Assembly (NCBI GenBank): GCA_902613915.1
Contig: CACMJB010000009.1
Coordinates: 1-42,450, forward strand
Length of the DNA stretch: 42,450 nucleotides
Reading direction: 5' to 3'
From: an uncultured Pelagibacteraceae bacterium
GTDB lineage: Bacteria; Pseudomonadota; Alphaproteobacteria; Pelagibacterales; Pelagibacteraceae
The notes beneath the pieces are model-generated. The model did not search any database, was not told the DNA's origin, and worked only from the letters and a program-made list of their open reading frames with translations. Every line of letters begins with the position of its first letter. Positions within the stretch are counted from its first letter, which is position 1. Made by a program: the position numbers and the translations under genes. Below, in pieces: positions 1 to 7,457 of the stretch.

Positions 1-134
1 GATTTTAAAAAAGATTTATCTGATAAAATAGTTTTGTTGGATTTATTATTAAAGTAAAATTTAAAAGTGATTAATACTGTTATGGAAACAATAAAAATCT
101 GAATAAAAATTAATCTTTTCTTTCTATCTGTCAT
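1..134 (-). CDS. lptC: LPS transport protein LptC (N-terminal part; runs off the window)
   Basis: Only the first 44 codons are visible. The ATG at 134 overlaps the kdsD stop in an ATGA arrangement, so the two are probably translationally coupled. The protein starts with a short basic segment (MTDRKKR), then one hydrophobic helix at about residues 8-26, then a polar stretch that would lie in the periplasm. This single-anchor layout directly after kdsD fits LptC, which links the LptBFG transporter in the inner membrane to LptA in the periplasmic bridge. The identification rests on topology and the usual alphaproteobacterial order rnd-kdsD-lptC-lptA. No diagnostic LptC motif is in view. Confidence 0.6.
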   Translation of the reverse strand, partial: MTDRKKRLIFIQIFIVSITVLITFKFYFNNKSNKTILSDKSFLK

Positions 135-1107
135 TTTATTCCATTTTGAAGAAGAGTGTGTATGTGGATAATTCCTTTTAATGTTTTATTTTGTTTATTT
201 ATTTCTTTATCTGAAACTACTAACAAACTAGTAATTTTTTTTTCACTCATTATACCTAGTGCTTTAGCCGCAGGAGTACTTTCATTTACACTCAGGGGAT
301 TTTTTTGCATGTAATTTTCAAGATTTTTATTATTTTCATTTTCATTTATTTTTCTTCTAAGGTCACCATCAGTAACGATGCCAGTAATGAATTTATTTTT
401 TAATACCACGACTACACCAAGCTTTTTTTGAGTCATTACTCTTAGAGCTTCCTTGAAGTTTTTTTTATAATTGATTATTGGAATTTTTTTTCCAGTCAGC
501 ATTATATCTTTTGCTAGCAATAATTCTTTTCCAATATTTCCCCCTGGATGAAACACTTTAAATTTTTCTTTTGAGAATTTTTTTTGATTCATTACAGTAG
601 TGGCTAGACAGTCACCTAACAGTAACGTCATCGAAGTACTAGAAGTAGGTACCATTCCTGTAATATCAGATTCTTTTACTTTTGGTAAAATTAATTTTAT
701 ATCACTAGCTTTTAACAAAACACTATCTGGTTTTGAAGCTATACCTATTATTTTAATTCTGAAACGGTTTGCGTATCTTAACATATTTGTTAACTCTGCT
801 GTATTACCAGAATAAGAAAATATTATTAAAATATCCTTTTTTTCAATTTGACCCATGTCACCATGAAGTGCCTGTGCTGGATCACAAAAAAAACTAGGAA
901 TACCAACACTAGAAAATGTTGCTGATATTTTTCTGGCAATTAAACCTGATTTGCCTATCCCTGCACAAATAACTTTGCCTCTACAATTGAGTATCAAATC
1001 GACGGCTTTTATAAAAGAATTGTTAAAAATTTTTTTTACTTTTTTAAGCTCGGCAATTTGAATATCTGCAGAATTTTTAGCTAATTTTAAATAATTTTTT
1101 TATTCAT
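131..1107 (-). CDS. kdsD: Arabinose-5-phosphate isomerase KdsD, one-base frameshift near the start
   Basis: Converts ribulose-5-phosphate to arabinose-5-phosphate, the first step of KDO synthesis for LPS. The readable frame holds a SIS domain (GKVICAGIGKSG, then DILIIFSYSGNTAEL) followed by two CBS domains, the second ending near the stop at 131. This frame has no ATG upstream; the first usable start is a TTG at 997, which would remove the N-terminal helix. The expected start is the ATG at 1107, which overlaps the rnd stop by one base (TAATG). From there seven A's (plus-strand T's at about 1095-1101) lead to a stop after six codons. One more A would give MNKKNYLKLAKNSADIQ joined to the rest, about 326 residues, matching the family length. 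It may be a sequence error, a real mutation, or slippage-rescued. Confidence 0.85.
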
Positions 1108-1730
1108 TAATGTTCAAAAATATCAAATTTAAAACCACTTTGGTCTAATGAAACCCTAGTATCTAAAAAGACAAGACATTGTTTGAAAATGTCCATTCTT
1201 TTTTCGCGTACTAACATTTTTTCTAATTCAGCTTTTATTTTATGTAAATAAATAACATCATTAGCAGCATACTCTAGTTGCTTTTCTGACAATTCATCAA
1301 TATCTTTGTTCCAATCACTGCTACCTTGTCTTTTATCTAAAGATTTATTACAAAACTCCTGAACAAGATTTTTAAGCCCATGACTGTCAGTGTAAGTTCT
1401 AACAATTTTTGAAGCAATTTTTGTATCGAAAATATTTTTCATTTTACACTTTAAAAAAAATTCTAGTGCATTTTTATCAAATCTTAAAAAGTGTCCTATT
1501 TTTAAAATTTTATCATTTTCTAAAACCGAGACTAAATTTGGAGCTTTAAAATTATCTTTATTCGGTTGAATAATAAATACATTTCCTTTTTCGTCACAAA
1601 TTTGTATCAAACTCAATTTATCTCTCTCAGGTATCTGAAGCCCCGTAGCCTCAGTATCTATTGCAATACTATTTTTAAATGAAGCCGCTATTTTTGAAGT
1701 TATGTCCTCTTTAAACTTAGTTATTTTCAT
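1107..1730 (-). CDS. rnd: Ribonuclease D-like 3'-5' exonuclease, short form
   Basis: A DEDDy-type 3'-5' exoribonuclease expected to trim the 3' ends of tRNA precursors and other stable RNAs. The metal-binding motif DTE lies at residues 25-27 (AIDTEATGL). The Exo III motif is Y154-x3-D158 (YAANDVIYL), placing it in the DEDDy subgroup. At 207 residues it is only the nuclease domain; the HRDC domains of E. coli RNase D are absent, as is common in alphaproteobacteria. It is the first gene of a minus-strand run with kdsD and lptC, and its TAA overlaps the presumed kdsD ATG. Its start codon is 15 bases from the start codon of the divergent SDR gene. Confidence 0.8.
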   Translation of the reverse strand: MKITKFKEDITSKIAASFKNSIAIDTEATGLQIPERDKLSLIQICDEKGNVFIIQPNKDNFKAPNLVSVLENDKILKIGHFLRFDKNALEFFLKCKMKNIFDTKIASKIVRTYTDSHGLKNLVQEFCNKSLDKRQGSSDWNKDIDELSEKQLEYAANDVIYLHKIKAELEKMLVREKRMDIFKQCLVFLDTRVSLDQSGFKFDIFEH

Positions 1731-1745
1731 ATATTATTAAATACC

Positions 1746-2690
1746 ATGAAAAATCAAATTTGCACAATTTTAGGTGGCGGGGGATTTATAGGAAGATATC
1801 TTGTCAGGAATTTGACCAAAAAAAACTATAGATGCATTATTTCAACTAGAAAAGCTTTTCAAAAAGGCTATTTAAAGACACAAGCTACACCAGGTTCAAT
1901 AGAACTTATAAATTGGAATTCAAATAATTTTTTAGAATTAAAAAAAGCTATTAAAAACTCCGATATCGTAATAAATTTGATTGGTATTCTTTATGAGACA
2001 AGAAAACAGAAATTTTATAATATTCATTCAAGCATTCCAGAAGCAGTTGCTAAAATTTGTAATGAGTCGGATGTAAGAAAATTCATACATGTATCTGCAA
2101 TTGGAGCTAGTGAAAACTCAAAATCACTTTATCAAAAATCAAAATATCAAGGAGAAGTAAAAGCACTTGAAAATTTTAAGAACACAGTTGTGATAAGACC
2201 GAGCGTTGTGTGCGGAACGGAAGATAATTTTACAAATTTATTTTCAAAATTGAGCATACTTCCTGTTATCCCAGTTGTTGGTATGAATTATAAATTTCAA
2301 CCAATATTAGTAACTGATGTTGCTGATGCAATCGTTCAAGCAATTGAAACAAAAGGAAACGAAGGAAAAATATATGAATTAGGCGGACCAAAAATTATTA
2401 GTTTTGGGGATATGGTTAAATCAATTTTGAAAACGATAAATAAAAAAAGATTTGTTGTGTCGATGCCAATGCCTCTTGCAAAAATACAAAGCACAATTAC
2501 AGACTTTCTTCCAATTCCACCAATTTTAACTAGAGATCAATGTGAAATTTTATCTGAAGCGGATAATGTTGTCTCAAATAATCATCTCACATTAAAAGAT
2601 TTAGATATAAATCCATCTGATGTTGAAGAAGTAATGAAGAAATGGTTATGGAGATATAAAGATGGAGGTCAGTTCGCTAAAGCACAATGA
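1746..2690 (+). CDS. NDUFA9-like NAD(P)-binding SDR protein (atypical extended SDR)
   Basis: An extended short-chain dehydrogenase/epimerase-fold protein of the complex I NDUFA9-like group. The dinucleotide-binding loop GGGGFIGR is at residues 10-17. Further family features are VINLIGIL, the segment HVSAIGAS, and YQKSKYQGE, which supplies the YxxxK pair. VVIRPSVVCG and the late FQPILVTDVADAI follow the pattern of NDUFA9-like proteins. In mitochondria the homologue is an accessory subunit of complex I; the bacterial role is not settled and may be quinone-related or redox. The ATG at 1746 directly precedes the Rossmann strand. The stop overlaps the next gene by four bases. Confidence 0.8.
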   Translation: MKNQICTILGGGGFIGRYLVRNLTKKNYRCIISTRKAFQKGYLKTQATPGSIELINWNSNNFLELKKAIKNSDIVINLIGILYETRKQKFYNIHSSIPEAVAKICNESDVRKFIHVSAIGASENSKSLYQKSKYQGEVKALENFKNTVVIRPSVVCGTEDNFTNLFSKLSILPVIPVVGMNYKFQPILVTDVADAIVQAIETKGNEGKIYELGGPKIISFGDMVKSILKTINKKRFVVSMPMPLAKIQSTITDFLPIPPILTRDQCEILSEADNVVSNNHLTLKDLDINPSDVEEVMKKWLWRYKDGGQFAKAQ

Positions 2691-3031
2691 AAAGCATAAG
2701 TTTATTTAGTGGATATATTTATCTTATTCTTGCAATTATAACAGGTATTGCCACTAACGGTTTTCTCAAAACTACTGAAAGTTTTACTAAGCTCACACCA
2801 ACAATTTTTTGTATCACAAGTATTGTTGTTTGTATTTTTTGTTTATCTAGAGCAATGACTATAATACCTGTTGGATTTACTTATGCCACTTACGGAGCAT
2901 TAACAATAACTGCAGTTACATTATTTGGAATATTTAAATACAATCAAACTCCTAATCTTTATGGTACTGTTGGATTAATTTTAATTGTTTCAGGAGTTAT
3001 ACTTTTAAACCTTTTTGGTAAATTAAAGTAA
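2687..3031 (+). CDS. SMR (EmrE-like) small membrane protein lacking the essential glutamate
   Basis: A 114-residue, four-helix protein of the small multidrug resistance fold. It aligns along its length with EmrE: GYIYLILAIITGIATNGFLK corresponds to EmrE helix 1, IIPVGFTYATYGA to helix 3, and GLILIVSGVILLNLF to helix 4. EmrE Glu14, the carboxylate that binds both proton and drug, falls on G20 here. Trp63 falls on a tyrosine, while Tyr60 is kept. A proton-coupled drug antiporter is therefore unlikely. A lipid or other small-molecule role, as in some SMR relatives, is possible but unproven. It overlaps the preceding SDR gene by four bases, so the two are probably co-translated. Confidence 0.7.
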   Translation: MKSISLFSGYIYLILAIITGIATNGFLKTTESFTKLTPTIFCITSIVVCIFCLSRAMTIIPVGFTYATYGALTITAVTLFGIFKYNQTPNLYGTVGLILIVSGVILLNLFGKLK

Positions 3032-3032
3032 A

Positions 3033-3056
3033 CCCCTGATGTTTTTAAATCAGGGG
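3033..3056. terminator. Hairpin between convergent genes
   Basis: A seven-base perfect stem, CCCCTGA (3033-3039) with TCAGGGG (3050-3056), around a ten-base AT-rich loop. It starts two bases after the SMR gene stop and lies just beyond the end of the minus-strand lysine-rich gene, so it could serve both. There is no long T run on either side, so termination may be imperfect. Confidence 0.6.
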
Positions 3057-3075
3057 CATTTAATTACTTTATAAA

Positions 3076-3273
3076 CTAATTATTTAAAGATGCTGTGATA
3101 GGTTCTTTATTTTTGTTAGCTCTTTTTTCAGCGATTTTTTTCTCGATACTAGCTATCTTTAGATCAATCTTTGATAGTTTTTTTTGTTTAGTGCTTATCT
3201 TATTTTTAAGCTTATCGATTGATTTTAGTATTTTTTTCTTTTTCTTTTCGTTTTTTTTTAATTTTTTTTTCAT
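3076..3273 (-). CDS. Small lysine-rich coiled-coil protein (unknown function)
   Basis: 65 residues, about 24 of them lysine, with heptad-like spacing of I and L between residues 15 and 50 that suggests one long coiled-coil helix. No family is recognised. It looks real because a strong ribosome binding site, GGAGGA, sits five bases before the ATG; such sites are uncommon elsewhere in this window. A promoter-like pair also precedes it (TTGAAA at 3322-3317, 17-base spacer, TAGATT at 3299-3294, minus strand). The extreme basic charge would suit binding to nucleic acid or the ribosome, but that is inference. The alternative is low-complexity noise from A-rich DNA, which the ribosome site argues against. 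Confidence 0.65.
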   Translation of the reverse strand: MKKKLKKNEKKKKKILKSIDKLKNKISTKQKKLSKIDLKIASIEKKIAEKRANKNKEPITASLNN

Positions 3274-3374
3274 ATTATTCCTCCAAAAAGAAAAATCTAA
3301 AATAATCTAAAAAATTTTTCAAATGAAATTAAGAAAAATCTTTTAAACTAAAAGTTGAAAAGATTTAGAAAATC

Positions 3375-4271
3375 CTACGGAACTAATAAATTTATAAATC
3401 TGTCTGTTTTTTGGATTTCAAGACTGTTTACGTAACCACAATTTTCACCATCAACTTGTGATAGAACTTTATTGTTTACACCATTTATTTTTAATCTGTT
3501 CAATTCTTTTTTAATTACACTTTTTGCAGGAGTTAAGTCGCCTTTGGTTAAAATTAACCAAACATAATAAAGTAATTTTATTCTGGTCAGGTCTTTAAAT
3601 ATGTAAGCCACTATCCTGTTTTCAAATATATTGGTATCATTAGTTATAGAATGGGGACCAGCATAGTATTTTGAATTAGTACATAAAATCCAATCAGCCA
3701 TAATTTTTTCATTATCTACCTTAACCTCCATTTTATTATTTTTTAAAAATAAAAAATGCTGAAAACCTTTTAAAGCGAAAATTACTTTTCCAAGATACTT
3801 TTTAATATTAGTATTTATGGACTCAACAATTCGAGAGTCAAAACCTACACCAGCCATCAAGAAAAAGTACTTATCATTTATTTTTGCTAATGAAATTTTC
3901 TTTTGATTATCTGATACTAGGACGTTGTAAATCTCCTCCGCCTTTTTCTTAATTTGAGTTTCTATTTGTAAAATATTTGCAGTGCCAGCAGGTATGTATC
4001 CAACTAATTTGTCTTTTAGATTATCACTTTTAAACATTTCATTAATACCAAAACATACGCTCCCGTCACCGCCAGCAAATACTAACCGATCAAATTTTTT
4101 ATTAGACAATTCTTTAAATACATTCCTTGCATGATCTTCGCTTTCGGTTTTAAAAAGATCTACAATATGATTTTTTTCTAAAAGATTAATGACCTTGTTA
4201 ATTAATTTAAGTTTTCTACCACCTGCTGCATTTGCGTTAAATATCACTGCAAAATTCAATTTTTTATTCAT
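3375..4271 (-). CDS. Diacylglycerol/sphingosine kinase-family lipid kinase
   Basis: A DAGK-catalytic-domain protein of the YegS/DgkB type, expected to phosphorylate diacylglycerol to phosphatidic acid at the inner membrane using ATP. The nucleotide loop GGDGS is at residues 67-71, followed by LVGYIPAGTANILQIE, the family's PxGTxN motif, and MAGVGFDSRIVE. Length (298) is normal. The start at 4271 lies beside the Pho box of the divergent plcP gene, two bases from its first unit, so any promoter of its own must overlap that region. Next to a diacylglycerol-releasing PlcP and a diacylglycerol-using glycosyltransferase, a role in recycling diacylglycerol into phospholipid is likely. The exact lipid substrate cannot be read from sequence. 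Confidence 0.75.
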   Translation of the reverse strand: MNKKLNFAVIFNANAAGGRKLKLINKVINLLEKNHIVDLFKTESEDHARNVFKELSNKKFDRLVFAGGDGSVCFGINEMFKSDNLKDKLVGYIPAGTANILQIETQIKKKAEEIYNVLVSDNQKKISLAKINDKYFFLMAGVGFDSRIVESINTNIKKYLGKVIFALKGFQHFLFLKNNKMEVKVDNEKIMADWILCTNSKYYAGPHSITNDTNIFENRIVAYIFKDLTRIKLLYYVWLILTKGDLTPAKSVIKKELNRLKINGVNNKVLSQVDGENCGYVNSLEIQKTDRFINLLVP

Positions 4272-4272
4272 A

Positions 4273-4301
4273 TTTTAACAATTCTGTAACATATTTATGA
4301 T
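4273..4301 (+). promoter_or_regulatory. Three-unit Pho box upstream of plcP
   Basis: Seven-base units spaced by four AT bases: TTTTAAC (4273-4279), CTGTAAC (4284-4290), TTATGAT (4295-4301). The 7-4-7-4-7 spacing is that of PhoB direct repeats. The core TGTAACATAT is identical to the one before pstS. An AT-rich -10 region follows within about 15 bases. The site overlaps an upstream in-frame ATG at 4297, which argues that plcP translation starts at 4336. Confidence 0.65.
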
Positions 4302-4335
4302 TCTACTTTTACTAGAGATTCGTTTTATAAAAAAT

Positions 4336-5151
4336 ATGGAAACAATTCAAACTAAATCTAAGGGAAAGATTTTAAATTACAAAAGCATCTTTATTTCCGA
4401 CTTGCACCTTGGGCATAGAAAAAGTGCAGCAAACAAATTATTAGAATTTTACAAACATTCAAGGTCAGAGAATTTATATCTTGTTGGTGATATCATTGAT
4501 GTTTGGGCTTTAAAAACAAAATTTTACTGGCCTCAAGAACATAATGATGTGATTCAAAAAACATTAAGAAAAGCTAGACATGGAACAAAAGTAAAATATA
4601 TTGTTGGAAATCATGATGATGTGTTTAGAAAGTTTTTACCATTACACTTTGGAGATATCGAAGTAATTAACAGAGCTATACATGTCTCGGCAGATAATAA
4701 AAAGTATATTGTTGTTCATGGTGATGCCTGGGATGGAGTGATGAAATATGCTCCATGGTTATCAAAAGTAGGAGCTATTGCTTATAGTTTTTTACTTGAG
4801 TTTAATGTTGTTATCAATTTTTTTAGAAGATTATTTAAAAAGGGTAATTGGTCTTTAGCAAAATATTTAAAACACAAAGTAAAGAACGCTGTAAAATATA
4901 TAGGCGATTATGAAAAAACTTTAGCAACTTATGCTAAAAGAAAAAATGTTGATGGTATAATTTGTGGTCATATTCATCATTCTGCCGATCAAGTCTTAGA
5001 TGGTGTGAGATATTTAAATTGTGGTGATTGGGTAGAAGGTGCAACTTTCTTGGTAGAACATTTCGATGGTCGCATGGAAGTTATTGACTGGGACAAAATC
5101 AGAGGTGATGTTGTCGATTACGAGCCATATCTAAAAGTAGTAAATAAATGA
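4336..5151 (+). CDS. plcP: PlcP-type metallophosphoesterase (phospholipase C; LpxH-like fold)
   Basis: A calcineurin-like metallophosphoesterase with all metal ligands visible: SDLHLGH (21-27), GDIIDVW (51-57), GNHDD (91-95), VVHGD (126-130) and GHIHH (211-215). Proteins of this kind are often labelled UDP-2,3-diacylglucosamine diphosphatase. Two facts favour the PlcP branch, which cleaves phospholipid head groups to diacylglycerol during phosphate starvation: it directly precedes a GT4 glycosyltransferase in a PhoB/Pst cluster, and it has a Pho box. PlcP with Agt is the known lipid-remodelling pair of marine alphaproteobacteria, including SAR11. I use the ATG at 4336 (271 residues) because the alternative at 4297 lies in the Pho box. 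An LpxH-like role in lipid A synthesis is the main alternative. Confidence 0.75.
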   Translation: METIQTKSKGKILNYKSIFISDLHLGHRKSAANKLLEFYKHSRSENLYLVGDIIDVWALKTKFYWPQEHNDVIQKTLRKARHGTKVKYIVGNHDDVFRKFLPLHFGDIEVINRAIHVSADNKKYIVVHGDAWDGVMKYAPWLSKVGAIAYSFLLEFNVVINFFRRLFKKGNWSLAKYLKHKVKNAVKYIGDYEKTLATYAKRKNVDGIICGHIHHSADQVLDGVRYLNCGDWVEGATFLVEHFDGRMEVIDWDKIRGDVVDYEPYLKVVNK

Positions 5152-6155
5152 AAATTTTAATCGTTACTGATGCCTGGTATCCGCAAGTGAATGGTGTTTG
5201 TAGAACTTTAAAAAATCTTGGCGATGAATTAAAAAAAATTGGACATCAGGTTGAATATATTGAACCTAATCAATTTTTTACTGTGCCAATGCCAAAATAT
5301 AATGAAATAAAACTTTCTCTTAATGTTTGGCCTAGAGTAGGTAGATTAATTTCTAAAGCCGATGCTGACATAATTCACATAGCTACAGAAGGCCCGATAG
5401 GAATATTTGCAAAAAGATATTGTGTAAAAAATAAGCTTAAGTTTACCACGTCTTACCATACTCAATTTGATAAATATTTGAAGCTATACTATCCTTATTT
5501 GCCAATTAAGCTTGCTCAAAAGTTCCTTAAAGGATTTCATTCAAAGGCGGAAAAAATTTTAGTAACAACTCAATCAATGAAAGATGAACTTCAAGAAATT
5601 GGTTTTGATAAGGATAAGATGGTTGTTTGGACCAGAGGGGCAAACCACGGGGCATTTCAAAAGCCTAAAAAGATTAATTTAGAGTATAAAAGACCAATTT
5701 ATCTTTATGTGGGTAGGGTATCTATTGAGAAGAACATCAGAGCATTTCTGGATTTAGAGTTAGAAGGCACGAAACTAGTTGTTGGTAAAGGACCTGATTT
5801 AGATAAACTTAAAAAAGAATACCCTGAAGCAATATTTAAAGGAGAGAGAACAAATGGTGAGCTTGCAAGTTACTTTGCTTCTTCTGATGTTTTTGTTTTC
5901 CCGAGCAAAACAGATACTTTTGGAATTGTAATTATAGAAGCTTTAAAATGTGGATTGCCAGTAGCTGCTTACCCAGTAGCAGGACCAAAAGATATTTTTA
6001 ACGGTACAAACATTGGCTCGTTAAACAACGATCTTAAAAAAGCAGCACTTGAAGCTCTTAAGTCAGATAGAAGCGCTTGCATTGAGCATGCAAAAAAATA
6101 TACCTGGGAAAATTGCGCAAAAATCTTTTTAGATAGTGCGGTATCAAACCGCTAA
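5148..6155 (+). CDS. agt: GT4 glycosyltransferase, probable Agt-type glycolipid synthase
   Basis: A 335-residue GT-B glycosyltransferase of family 4. The N-terminal acceptor domain begins TDAWYPQVNGVCRTLKNL, a glycine-containing loop typical of lipid glycosyltransferases. The C-terminal donor domain has YVGRVSIEKNI and the nucleotide-sugar motif SKTDTFGIVIIEALKCGLP, with the conserved Glu of the family. It overlaps plcP by four bases (ATGA), so both are made together. The inferred job is to add a sugar to the diacylglycerol released by PlcP, giving phosphorus-free glycolipid at the inner membrane. Which sugar is used (glucose, galactose or glucuronate) cannot be read from the sequence. Confidence 0.75.
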   Translation: MKILIVTDAWYPQVNGVCRTLKNLGDELKKIGHQVEYIEPNQFFTVPMPKYNEIKLSLNVWPRVGRLISKADADIIHIATEGPIGIFAKRYCVKNKLKFTTSYHTQFDKYLKLYYPYLPIKLAQKFLKGFHSKAEKILVTTQSMKDELQEIGFDKDKMVVWTRGANHGAFQKPKKINLEYKRPIYLYVGRVSIEKNIRAFLDLELEGTKLVVGKGPDLDKLKKEYPEAIFKGERTNGELASYFASSDVFVFPSKTDTFGIVIIEALKCGLPVAAYPVAGPKDIFNGTNIGSLNNDLKKAALEALKSDRSACIEHAKKYTWENCAKIFLDSAVSNR

Positions 6156-6197
6156 AAAATATTTCTTTAGTCTATATCTTTAAAGTATAATCAAATC

Positions 6198-7394
6198 ATG
6201 GAATTCTTACTTTACTCTCTTGCTGGAATAATTGTGATCGTAGTAATTGCAGTATCCAGAAAATCAATTGTAGCAGGTATGGAGGCAAGATCCGATATTA
6301 AGAGAGAGAACAAACCAAGTAATAATGAAGAGGGAATAGAAGACATCACCAATGAAAATATTGAAAAAACTAATGAGCAAGTAAAGATTATAAATCAAAT
6401 CGATGATCTAATTTTAATTGTAGATAAATTTAAAAATATCAAATTTTTTAATAGTAGTGCAAAAAAAAAATTTGGAGAAAATAATTTAAATAAGCACGTG
6501 GCTACTTTATTGAGAGTTCCTGATTTACTCCAAAATATTGATTTAGTGCTTTTAAAAAAAGAGACAATTACTATGGATTTAGAATTATCCTCTCCCTCAT
6601 TTCAGTTCTTTAAAGTTCATCTATTCTCTGGACCGACCTCATATGTCGATGATCCTGACTCAGTTGTTTTATTTCTAAAAGATTTAACTGATATTATAAA
6701 AGCGCAAAGGTTCAAATCTGATTTTGTAGCCAATGTAAGCCATGAACTTAAAACGCCTTTAGTTTCTATTAAAGGATTTCTAGAAACTATAAGCGGACAT
6801 GCGAAAGATGATTTAGAAGCACAAAAAAAATTCATACCGATAATGCTTGAGCAAGCTGATAGGATGGAAAGCTTAATTAAAGATTTACTTTCATTAAGTA
6901 GAATTGAGTTAGAGGAACATATACAGCCTCAAGATAAAGTAAATTTAAAAGAAATTTTAAGTAACGTTGAAGACATCCATCAAAAAAATTTAAAATCTTT
7001 TGAATTTAAAAATAATATAAAAGATGATTTCTTTATTAAAGGCGATCATGAAAAATTAATTGAAGTTTTTTCAAATATTATTGATAACAGTATAAAATAT
7101 TCAGAAAAAAATAAAAAGATCGAAGTTAATTGTGGGCAAGGTAACGGAAAAGTAATAGAAGACTCTTATACCGTGTCCATTAAAGATAATGGTATTGGAA
7201 TTCCAACTGAACAACTTCCGAGAATTACAGAAAGATTTTTTAGAGTTGATGCAGCTAAAAGTAAAAAAGTTGGTGGCACTGGACTTGGAATGGCGATCGT
7301 GAAGCACATTGTTAATCAGCATAGAGGTGAGTTAGAAATAAAAAGTGAGGCTCAAAGGGGCACCGAAATAAAGGTTCACTTTTCTAAATTTTAG
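6198..7394 (+). CDS. phoR: Phosphate regulon sensor histidine kinase PhoR
   Basis: The sensor kinase that partners PhoB further downstream. It has one N-terminal membrane helix (about residues 2-19), a charged linker, a PAS-like domain (roughly 65-165), the HisKA motif FVANVSHELKTPLVSIKGF with phosphorylated H182, and the ATPase domain with N box NIIDNSIKYSE, G1 box DNGIGIP and G2 box GGTGLGMAIVKH. Length (398) fits PhoR. Having only one clear membrane helix and no periplasmic loop agrees with sensing through the Pst/PhoU complex rather than external ligand. It lies 42 bases after the glycosyltransferase, with no Pho box in that gap, so read-through from the plcP promoter is plausible. Confidence 0.9.
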   Translation: MEFLLYSLAGIIVIVVIAVSRKSIVAGMEARSDIKRENKPSNNEEGIEDITNENIEKTNEQVKIINQIDDLILIVDKFKNIKFFNSSAKKKFGENNLNKHVATLLRVPDLLQNIDLVLLKKETITMDLELSSPSFQFFKVHLFSGPTSYVDDPDSVVLFLKDLTDIIKAQRFKSDFVANVSHELKTPLVSIKGFLETISGHAKDDLEAQKKFIPIMLEQADRMESLIKDLLSLSRIELEEHIQPQDKVNLKEILSNVEDIHQKNLKSFEFKNNIKDDFFIKGDHEKLIEVFSNIIDNSIKYSEKNKKIEVNCGQGNGKVIEDSYTVSIKDNGIGIPTEQLPRITERFFRVDAAKSKKVGGTGLGMAIVKHIVNQHRGELEIKSEAQRGTEIKVHFSKF

Positions 7395-7457
7395 CAAATA
7401 TCACAAATTTATTAAATTATGTCTTGAGATAGACAGTAAAATAGTTAAAATTCTAGT

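Noticed and set aside
1-57. Plus-strand open frame ending at 57 (tail of an upstream gene?)
   Set aside because: The opposite strand gives a coherent LptC start with ATGA overlap to kdsD, so the plus-strand frame is a shadow.
3095-3310. 71-codon plus-strand ORF rich in Phe, opposite the lysine-rich gene
   Set aside because: It is the complement of lysine codons; the minus-strand ORF has the ribosome site and promoter-like boxes.
4297-4335. Upstream start for the PlcP-type gene
   Set aside because: The ATG is inside the Pho box and would add a non-conserved hydrophobic stretch; the ATG at 4336 fits the promoter.
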